A stretch of DNA of 5,635 bases from JAFGHJ01 sp964631335 (lineage in GTDB: Bacteria > Hydrothermota > UBA3072), in assembly GCA_964631335.1 (NCBI GenBank), contig CAZVXD010000116.1, forward strand, positions 1 to 5,635. Direction: 5' to 3'. Below, in pieces: positions 1 to 5,635 of this stretch. The notes beneath the pieces are model-generated. The model was not told where the DNA came from, searched no databases, and was given only the letters and a program-made list of their open reading frames with translations. The position numbers and the translations under genes are program-made. How positions within the stretch are numbered: position 1 is the first letter of the stretch; the number at the start of each line of letters is the position of its first letter.

Positions 1-1528
1 TGAAGGCGACAATTATCATGCACTTTCAGTTTTGAATTATACTCACGCAAAAAAAGTTGATGTCATTTATATTGATCCGCCTTATAACACGGGCAATAAA
101 GATTTTATTTTCAACGACCATTACATTGATAAAGAAGACGCCTATCGACACTCAAAATGGCTTTCTTTTATGGAAAAAAGATTGAAGCTGGCAAAAAATT
201 TATTGAAAGATACCGGGGTGATTTTTATTTCAATTGATGATAACGAAGTGGCGCAATTAAAGTTGCTAATGGATAATCCTGATTTGTTTCGAGGAGAAAA
301 TTTTATTTCCCAAATCATTTGGCAAACAACTCAAAAGAATGACCCAAAATTAGTTGCAATTAATCATGAGTACATTTTATGCTACGCCAAAAATAAAAAT
401 TTGCACCAAAATAGGTGGAGAATTAGGAAGCCAGCCGCTGATCTTCTTCAAACTGAGTACAAAAAATTAAAAAATATATATAATATTGATTTACCAAGAA
501 TCCAGAAAGAACTCAGAAAAAGGATTAAAGAGATACCTGGGTTAAAGCCAGTGGCGCATTATAAATATGTTGATGATAAGGGCGTTTATTTCGCAGCCGA
601 TATAAGCGATCCGCAGCGGAGTGGTCCTAAACATGATTTTGTAATACATCCTGTCACTGGTAAAATATGCAAACCGCCTACCGGTGGATATTCCCCCCGT
701 GTAGATGAGATGAAAAGGAGATTAATAAATAATGAAATTCATTTTGGCCCAACACATGAATATGTGGTTTGTTACAAAAAATATCTTACTACAGCCACTC
801 AAAATCTAAACAGCGTATATTATGAAGATGGAAGATATGCTTCAAAATTACTTGGAGACATTATAGGAAAAAACAAATTTAATAATCCAAAACCGATTGA
901 TCTATTAAAAATGTTGTTTTCTTTTACTACCAATAAAAATTCTGTAGTGTTAGATTTTTTCGCGGGCTCGGGTACTACGGGACATGTAGTTTTAGAGATG
1001 AATAAAGAAGATTACGGTAATAGAAAATTTATCTTGTGTACCAACAATGAAAATAATAATGGCGACGGCTTTAGAATTGCCGAGGATATTTGTTACCCAA
1101 GAATTAAAAAAGTTATTGAAGGGTATAAAAACTTAAAAGGCGGAAAAGTGGAAGGTTTAGGCGGCAACTTAAAATACCTTAGAACCGCTTTTGTTAATGC
1201 CGAACCAACAGACAAAAACAAAACGAAACTTACTGTCGAAGCGACAGAAATGCTTTGTGTAAAAGAAGGAACTTTTGAAAAAGTTTTGGACCAAAAGAAT
1301 TTTAAGATTTTCAAAAATACCAATCATTATACCGGCATAATTTTTGACCAAGCGGTAATTCCATCTTTCAAAAAAGTGATTAAAGACATTAAGGGAAAAT
1401 TCAGCGTCTATATTTTCTCTTTAGGTGATGAAACTTTCGACGATGAATTTAAAAATGTAAAACAAAAAGTAAAATTATCTCCTATCCCCGAAGCGATTTT
1501 GAGGGTGTATAGGAGGATTTTTAAATAA
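1..1528 (+). CDS. mod: Type III R-M modification subunit (Mod), adenine-N6 DNA methyltransferase, 5'-partial
   Basis: The protein should transfer a methyl group from S-adenosylmethionine to adenine in the recognition site and supply site specificity for the Res partner. The frame is open to base 2, and the residues before the TTG at base 32 (EGDNYHALSV) match the conserved region ahead of the catalytic motif. The TTG is therefore an internal Leu codon and the gene begins upstream of the window. Numbering the visible 508 residues from base 2, catalytic motif IV DPPYNTGN is at 25-32, SIDDNE at 77-82, a variable target-recognition region lies at roughly 100-265, and the SAM-binding FAGSG is at 320-324. 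DPPY preceding FxGxG is the permuted beta-class order typical of type III Mod. The C-terminus (IPEAILRVYRRIFK) is the usual family ending, so the 3' end is complete. About 80-120 N-terminal residues are probably missing, judged from family length. It ends one base before the next gene. Family assignment is firm; the recognition site is unknown. Confidence 0.95.
   Translation, partial: EGDNYHALSVLNYTHAKKVDVIYIDPPYNTGNKDFIFNDHYIDKEDAYRHSKWLSFMEKRLKLAKNLLKDTGVIFISIDDNEVAQLKLLMDNPDLFRGENFISQIIWQTTQKNDPKLVAINHEYILCYAKNKNLHQNRWRIRKPAADLLQTEYKKLKNIYNIDLPRIQKELRKRIKEIPGLKPVAHYKYVDDKGVYFAADISDPQRSGPKHDFVIHPVTGKICKPPTGGYSPRVDEMKRRLINNEIHFGPTHEYVVCYKKYLTTATQNLNSVYYEDGRYASKLLGDIIGKNKFNNPKPIDLLKMLFSFTTNKNSVVLDFFAGSGTTGHVVLEMNKEDYGNRKFILCTNNENNNGDGFRIAEDICYPRIKKVIEGYKNLKGGKVEGLGGNLKYLRTAFVNAEPTDKNKTKLTVEATEMLCVKEGTFEKVLDQKNFKIFKNTNHYTGIIFDQAVIPSFKKVIKDIKGKFSVYIFSLGDETFDDEFKNVKQKVKLSPIPEAILRVYRRIFK
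1511..1516 (+). promoter_or_regulatory. Shine-Dalgarno sequence for the OLD-like gene, inside the end of mod
   Basis: A perfect AGGAGG lies within the last codons of mod, 13 bases before the ATG at 1530. The spacing is longer than the usual 5-9 bases, but the core is full length. It supports ATG 1530 as the start and suggests the OLD-like protein can load its own ribosomes as well as being coupled to mod. No comparable site precedes the downstream res gene. Confidence 0.6.
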
Positions 1529-1529
1529 T

Positions 1530-3203
1530 ATGAAGATAGAAACGATTACCATACATAATTTCCGTTCTATTAAACACCAAGCTTTTGATTTAGCAAACCA
1601 TTCTTTATTAGTTGGGGCAAATGATTCTGGAAAGTCGAATGTGATTGACACACTGAGAACTTTTTGGGATGACACGAAATTTAATGAAGAAAAAGATTGG
1701 CCTAAATTTCCCGTTGACGACGAAGAGAGTTGGATTGAAATTAAATTTTTACTTGCCAATGACGAGTTTAATAATTTAAAGAAAGAATATCAGCAAAAAA
1801 ACGATAGCGAAAATTTTTTTGTTGTAAGAAAGTATTTAAAACACCCCACCAAGGTCCAAAGTGGATCGAGCAATATTTATGGTTATGAAAATGGCAATCT
1901 ATCAGATAATTTCTTCTACGGCTGGAAAAATGTTGCTAAAGGAAAATTAGGTGATATTTTATATATACCCGCCGTAAGTCAAACTATTGAATACACGAAG
2001 CTTAGCGGGCCTTCTTACCTGCGAAATATTTTAGATTTTATTTCTAAAAAAATTATTAGTAGTAGTGAATCATTTAGTATTTTAAACAAGACTTTTGATG
2101 ATTTTACTGATAAATTTAAGCAAGAAAAAACAAAAGATGGTTTTTCCCTTGACGGATTTATTAGCGATATAAATAAAGATATAAGTGATAGGAAAATTAA
2201 AATGGATCTTGATATACGCCATTTGGATGTGGCAGATATCACTAAGAATCTGATAGAACCATATATTAAAGATGAAGTTCTAGGTGACCACAAATTACCC
2301 ATAGAATCGTTTGGGGAGGGTTTTCAGCGGCGTTTGGTCTATACATTAATAAAATTATCCACAAAATATCAAGAGAAGAAAGCTGTAAAGGATAAAAAAG
2401 AGTTTTTTTCTAATTTTTTAATAATTTTATTTGAGGAACCAGAGGCGTTCTTACACTCCACTCAACAAGAGATATTAAACCAGAGTTTGAAAAAACTTTC
2501 GGGAGAAGAAAACCAACAGGTTTTAATTTCTACACATTCGGTCCATTTTGTTAGCAGAAATATTGATAATTTACCGTCAATTTTAAAGCTATATAAAGAC
2601 AAGGGAGAAACAAAAGTTTATCAAATCACGGAATTAGAATTGAAAAATACTTTAATGGTGAATAAGAATCTAAAAGAAATTTTGGGAGATAAAATAGAGG
2701 ATAAAGATTTAGATTTAGAAGCAATAAGGTATTCTTTATGGTTAGATCCTGATAGATGTTGCGCCTTTTTTGCGGATTTTGTACTAATTTGCGAAGGCGC
2801 CTCGGAGAAAATTTTAATAGATTACTTGATGAAAAATGAAGAAATACAATTACCTAATAAAGAAGTTTATATTTTAAATGCTCTTGGCAAAGAGAATATT
2901 CATAGATATATGAATTTATTTAAAGGATTAGGTATCAAGCATTCTGTTCTTTTTGATGGAGACGAAAACAAGAGAAATCAAGACCATCATAAGAAGATAA
3001 AAGAATTTTTAGAGAGTAATAAAAATGAATTTACATTTAAAGTTGACTATTTCGTGGATAATTTAGAGAAGTTTTTAGGCATACTAGAAGAAAAAGATAA
3101 TTACAAAAAACCATTAAGTGTTATGTGGCATTATCAGAATAAAAAAATAGATGACGAAAAAGTTAAAAACTTCAAGGGGAAAATAGTTAATTTATTGACA
3201 TAA
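1530..3203 (+). CDS. OLD-family ATP-dependent endonuclease (AAA/ABC-type ATPase plus TOPRIM)
   Basis: A 557-residue protein with the two-part OLD layout: an SMC/ABC-like ATPase followed by a TOPRIM metal-dependent nuclease domain. It starts like a RecF/SMC head (MKIETITIHNFRSIK). Walker A GANDSGKS is at 29-36, a signature-like SFGEGFQRR at 260-268, Walker B IILFEEPEAFLH at 298-309 and a switch histidine in STH at 334-336. A predicted helical insertion fills roughly 100-250. The TOPRIM part has the conserved Glu in CEG (E422) and the acidic pair DGD at 476-478, so the expected metal ligands are present. Family members (phage P2 Old, GajA of Gabija) are anti-phage nucleases in which ATP binding controls cleavage. 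The ATG at 1530 is one base after the mod stop and has an upstream AGGAGG. No UvrD-like partner follows, unlike Gabija; the neighbours are mod and res, so a role in the type III R-M module is inferred from context. The family call is strong; the exact OLD class is not determined. Confidence 0.92.
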   Translation: MKIETITIHNFRSIKHQAFDLANHSLLVGANDSGKSNVIDTLRTFWDDTKFNEEKDWPKFPVDDEESWIEIKFLLANDEFNNLKKEYQQKNDSENFFVVRKYLKHPTKVQSGSSNIYGYENGNLSDNFFYGWKNVAKGKLGDILYIPAVSQTIEYTKLSGPSYLRNILDFISKKIISSSESFSILNKTFDDFTDKFKQEKTKDGFSLDGFISDINKDISDRKIKMDLDIRHLDVADITKNLIEPYIKDEVLGDHKLPIESFGEGFQRRLVYTLIKLSTKYQEKKAVKDKKEFFSNFLIILFEEPEAFLHSTQQEILNQSLKKLSGEENQQVLISTHSVHFVSRNIDNLPSILKLYKDKGETKVYQITELELKNTLMVNKNLKEILGDKIEDKDLDLEAIRYSLWLDPDRCCAFFADFVLICEGASEKILIDYLMKNEEIQLPNKEVYILNALGKENIHRYMNLFKGLGIKHSVLFDGDENKRNQDHHKKIKEFLESNKNEFTFKVDYFVDNLEKFLGILEEKDNYKKPLSVMWHYQNKKIDDEKVKNFKGKIVNLLT

Positions 3204-3205
3204 CT

Positions 3206-5443
3206 ATGCAATTAAAAATTTACCAAGAAAATGCTATAGACGATTTACTAAACAAGGCCAAAAAACTTTTGGCTTATTCGGGCGGTAAAAAACTGGTTTT
3301 TAAATCACCGACTGGTTCAGGTAAAACAATAATGATGGCGGAGTTTCTAAAGCGGTTGGTTGACGATAGAGAAGTTAAACAATCACTTGGCTTTATTTGG
3401 ACGGCTCCAAGACAACTCCATAAACAAAGTAAAGAAAAATTAGAGAAATATTTTGAACAAAGCCGTGCGCTGGAATGTAAGTTTTTCGAAGATTTAAGCG
3501 ACCGGAAAATTGGAGAAAATGAAATTTTGTTTTTTAACTGGGAAAGTATTAATAAAGAAAATAAAAACACAATAGTAAAAGAAAATGAGCAGGAATTTTA
3601 TTTATCAAAAGTTTTAGAGTTAACAAGAGAAGAAGGGAGAAAAATTATTTTAATCGTTGATGAAAGTCATTATGCTGCCGGTGCAAGAGACGAAAAGGGG
3701 GAACAGGCGGCAAATAAATTACGCGACGTTATAAATGCCGATTTAACTATTGAAGTATCTGCAACGCCGATTCTGAAGGGAGATGATGATGTTAATGTCC
3801 AGGTAGAGGAAGTTAAAGCTCAAGGAATGATTAAAAAAGCGGTTATCCTGAATGACGGATGCAGAAACATTAAAAAGGGCAATAAAATAAAAAGCGAGTT
3901 AAGCGCTGCTAGCGACGAATTAGTTATTGATAAAGCGATTAAGAAGAAAGAAGAACTATTAAAAGCTTACCAAAAGGAAAAAGTTAGTATTAATCCTTTA
4001 ATTTTAATTCAGTTGCCGGATAAAATTGGCAGTTTGGAGGATAGAGCAAAAGAGAGAGTAATAAATATTTTAAAAAGTAAATACAATATTTCAACAGAGA
4101 GAGGAAACAATAAATTGGCAATCTGGCTTTCCGGCGAACATGTTAACAAAGAAGACGTTGAAAAACAAGACAGCGAGATCGAAGTTTTAATTTTTAAACA
4201 GGCGATTGCTTTAGGTTGGGATTGTCCGAGAGCTCAGATTTTAGTTTTGTTTAGAGAATGGCACAGCCCGATTTTTTCAATTCAGACAGTGGGTAGAATT
4301 ATGAGAATGCCAGAGCCGGACAAAGGACATTATGAGAACGAAGCCTTAAATTACGGTTATGTTTTTACGAATATTGAAAATGTAGAAATAGAGGAAGATA
4401 TTGCAAGAAATTATATTACTACCTATTTCAGCAAAATAAAGAATAATTACAAACCCATTAATTTGCTTTCTTGTTATTCTATTAGACATCGAGAGAAAAC
4501 AAGATTAAAACCTCTTTTTATTGAAGTATTTCTCAGTGAGGCAAAAAAATATAATTTAAAAAAGAAAATAGATATAAAAGCAAAAAAGATTGATATGAAA
4601 ATTATAGCCGATGCCATGGCAGACAATATTGATGTATTGGTAGGTAAAAAATTTCTTGGCGATAAATCAATTAAATTAGCAGGGTTCGATTTACAGAGAT
4701 ATTTTGATTATTTTGTGCGGGAAAGATTGCAAAGTGGACCAGTTTCGTTCTATCCAGAAGATAGGTCAGTCGATAATACAAAGGAAGCAATTTTAAGATT
4801 TTTTGAAAAAGAGTTAGGCCTGGAATTTGGTGATGGACAAGATATTGTCTTGATGGAAAAAAATAAGAAACATTTTATTAATGTTTTGGACAAGACGAAA
4901 GAATCATATAAAGAAGAGGTTGTAAAAAGAGAGAAAGAGTTGGGTTTTTCTGATAATTGGAACATTCCAGAAAAATTAACTTTTGGTGATAATTATATTG
5001 AAGAAAAAAGAAAAAAATCAATTATGCAACCTTTTTATGTTCAGTACGGCTCTACTGCTGAAAAAGCATTCATTGAATTTCTAGAAAACCATTATAATCA
5101 AGTCGACTGGTGGTTTAAAAATGGCGACAGAGATGCGACATTTTTTGCTATCCCTTATGCTAATGACGAAGAAAAACCATTTTATGTAGATTTTATTGTG
5201 AAACTAAAAGACGGAAGAATTGGTTTATTTGATCCACACGGGACTTTTTTAAGCGATTTTGGTCCGAAGGCTGATGGATTGTATAAATATATTCAAAGCG
5301 AAAATAAAAAAGGCAAAAATATTTTTGGGGGGATAGTAGCTAATACTGATTCGAGAAATTATAAAGGAAGATGGGTTTATTTTGACAAGCCATCAAAAGA
5401 ATTAAAAAGTAATTTTAATAATTGGGAAAATTTAGAATTGTAA
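3206..5443 (+). CDS. res: Type III R-M restriction subunit (Res)-like DEAD/DEAH helicase with C-terminal nuclease-like domain
   Basis: A 745-residue superfamily 2 ATPase expected to pair with Mod and act on unmodified DNA. Helicase motifs appear in order: Q-motif-like Tyr6-Gln7, motif I PTGSGKT 35-41, motif Ia TAPRQL 66-71, DEAH-type motif II DESH 152-155, motif III SATP 185-188, motif V-like ALGWDCPRA about 335-343, and motif VI QTVGRIMRMP 360-369. A charged linker region (about 400-600) leads to a PD-(D/E)XK-like region with Glu619, YVDF (Asp662), then FDPHG (Asp676, His678). Related Res proteins, as I recall them, end this core in D/E-x-K, so the usual Lys is replaced by His and cleavage activity is uncertain. 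The protein is shorter than EcoP15I Res (roughly 970 residues). The ATG lies two bases after the OLD-like stop with no visible Shine-Dalgarno site, which suggests translational coupling. The start fits the family (MQLKIYQENAI). Helicase assignment is firm and the Res role is well supported by linkage to mod. Confidence 0.92.
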   Translation: MQLKIYQENAIDDLLNKAKKLLAYSGGKKLVFKSPTGSGKTIMMAEFLKRLVDDREVKQSLGFIWTAPRQLHKQSKEKLEKYFEQSRALECKFFEDLSDRKIGENEILFFNWESINKENKNTIVKENEQEFYLSKVLELTREEGRKIILIVDESHYAAGARDEKGEQAANKLRDVINADLTIEVSATPILKGDDDVNVQVEEVKAQGMIKKAVILNDGCRNIKKGNKIKSELSAASDELVIDKAIKKKEELLKAYQKEKVSINPLILIQLPDKIGSLEDRAKERVINILKSKYNISTERGNNKLAIWLSGEHVNKEDVEKQDSEIEVLIFKQAIALGWDCPRAQILVLFREWHSPIFSIQTVGRIMRMPEPDKGHYENEALNYGYVFTNIENVEIEEDIARNYITTYFSKIKNNYKPINLLSCYSIRHREKTRLKPLFIEVFLSEAKKYNLKKKIDIKAKKIDMKIIADAMADNIDVLVGKKFLGDKSIKLAGFDLQRYFDYFVRERLQSGPVSFYPEDRSVDNTKEAILRFFEKELGLEFGDGQDIVLMEKNKKHFINVLDKTKESYKEEVVKREKELGFSDNWNIPEKLTFGDNYIEEKRKKSIMQPFYVQYGSTAEKAFIEFLENHYNQVDWWFKNGDRDATFFAIPYANDEEKPFYVDFIVKLKDGRIGLFDPHGTFLSDFGPKADGLYKYIQSENKKGKNIFGGIVANTDSRNYKGRWVYFDKPSKELKSNFNNWENLEL

Positions 5444-5456
5444 AAATTATAAGTTG

Positions 5457-5507
5457 AAGAAATGATTGAAAAAAGCAGGGGATAACCCCTGCCCTGACTC
5501 ATTTCTT
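5457..5507. repeat. Nested inverted repeat between the convergent genes
   Basis: Outer arms AAGAAATGA (5457-5465) and TCATTTCTT (5499-5507) are perfect 9-bp inverted copies. They enclose an inner 7-bp stem GCAGGGG/CCCCTGC (5475-5481 and 5486-5492) with a 4-base ATAA loop. The right outer arm overlaps the last codons and the TGA stop of the minus-strand gene. The structure could form in RNA from either strand and may end transcripts from both sides, though only the minus strand has a good T-run after the inner stem. Confidence 0.6.
5469..5492 (-). terminator. Rho-independent terminator of the minus-strand gene
   Basis: Read on the minus strand, a 7-bp G+C-rich stem GCAGGGG-TTAT-CCCCTGC is followed at once by TTTTTT (plus-strand A-run 5469-5474). 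It begins 6 bases after the TGA stop of the minus-strand gene, the normal place for its terminator. On the plus strand the same hairpin is followed by CCTGACTC with no T-run, so it is a weak terminator at best for the res operon; no separate plus-strand terminator is visible. Confidence 0.85.
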
Positions 5508-5635
5508 GTGACGTGTTCGGTCAACAAGTGTCCAGTATGGTAAGTGTCCTGGATTAGGTGGAACCGTTTCACCTTTCACCAAGGTTGATTCGGTATCTTC
5601 ACCTGAACGACGATACTGTCCCGAAACTGGAACTG
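5499..5635 (-). CDS. Small conserved-looking protein of unknown function, C-terminal part (start beyond window)
   Basis: The minus strand is open from the right edge to a TGA stop at 5499-5501 and gives 44 residues, including SGQYRRSGEDTESTLVKGE, then a PP-N-P-G turn, then YWTLVDRTRHKK at the end. The Gly/Pro-rich, charged composition with spaced SGxY, VKGE, PP and W-x-LVD blocks looks like a real small soluble protein. It is loosely reminiscent of short YjzC-like proteins, an impression I cannot confirm. A strong terminator directly after the stop supports it as expressed. No membrane segment or cysteine pair is seen in the visible part. G+C is about 47% by count, clearly above the operon it faces. 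It is convergent with res, 55 bases separating the two ends, and is probably a host gene unrelated to the R-M module. The start codon lies outside the window; function unknown. Confidence 0.65.
   Translation of the reverse strand, partial: VPVSGQYRRSGEDTESTLVKGETVPPNPGHLPYWTLVDRTRHKK

Noticed and set aside
32..34. TTG at base 32 as the start of mod
   Set aside because: The frame stays open upstream to base 2 and encodes EGDNYHALSV, the conserved lead-in to the DPPY motif, so the TTG is an internal Leu codon and the gene is simply cut by the window edge.
1475..1759. 94-codon minus-strand reading frame across the mod/OLD junction
   Set aside because: It is antisense to well-supported coding sequence, has a Ser/Phe-rich low-information translation typical of the reverse of A-rich genes, and shows no recognisable motif. 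The other minus-strand frames at 1093-1351, 2015-2302, 3274-3570 and 4750-4965 were rejected for the same reasons.
1814..1820. T7 tract in the OLD gene (another at 2403-2409) as phase-variable slippage sites
   Set aside because: Runs of 6-7 A or T are common throughout this A/T-rich operon; neither is exceptional in length, there is no tandem repeat, and the frames are intact.
3195..3200. TTGACA just before res as an internal promoter -35 element
   Set aside because: A 17-base spacer leads to ATTTAC (3218-3223), a poor -10 match, and transcription would start inside res. In A/T-rich DNA a lone TTGACA is weak evidence.
1530..3203. Gabija (GajA) assignment for the OLD-like gene
   Set aside because: Gabija pairs GajA with a UvrD-like GajB helicase. 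Here the downstream helicase is a type III Res-like superfamily 2 protein with DESH and QxxGRxxR motifs, and the upstream gene is a methyltransferase.
5475..5492. Hairpin as a strong terminator for the plus-strand operon
   Set aside because: On the plus strand the stem is followed by CCTGACTC rather than a T-run; the T-run is present only when read on the minus strand.

Overview
The window carries a compact three-gene plus-strand operon that looks like a type III restriction-modification (R-M) locus with an unusual middle gene. It ends against a small convergent gene on the minus strand. The order is mod (adenine methyltransferase, 5' end cut off by the window), an OLD-family ATPase with a TOPRIM nuclease domain, and res (superfamily 2 helicase with a C-terminal nuclease-like domain). 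The gaps between these genes are 1 and 2 bases, so all three are almost certainly transcribed and translated as one unit. The promoter must lie upstream of the window.

Layout: bases 1-1528 encode the Mod fragment; its frame is open through base 2, so the gene starts before the window. Bases 1530-3203 encode the OLD-like protein (557 aa), which has Walker A and B motifs and the TOPRIM acidic residues. Bases 3206-5443 encode the Res-like protein (745 aa), with a full set of helicase motifs but a nuclease core reading D-x-H where D/E-x-K is usual. Bases 5444-5498 are a convergent intergenic stretch holding a strong intrinsic terminator for the minus strand, nested inside a longer inverted repeat. 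Bases 5499-5635 encode the C-terminal 44 residues of a small minus-strand protein that runs off the right edge.

How the genes may work together (inference): Mod would recognise a short asymmetric site and methylate adenine, marking self DNA. Res would use ATP to move along or switch on unmodified DNA. Cleavage could be done by Res, by the OLD-like TOPRIM nuclease, or by both. The OLD gene lying between mod and res, together with the atypical Res nuclease motif, makes a composite type III R-M/OLD defence module the most interesting reading of the window.

Organism: a bacterium using TAA and TGA as stops. By rough count from sampled lines, the operon is about one third G+C with strong A/T codon bias, whereas the minus-strand gene is about 47% G+C. 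That contrast suggests the operon was acquired horizontally. The taxon cannot be fixed from this window.
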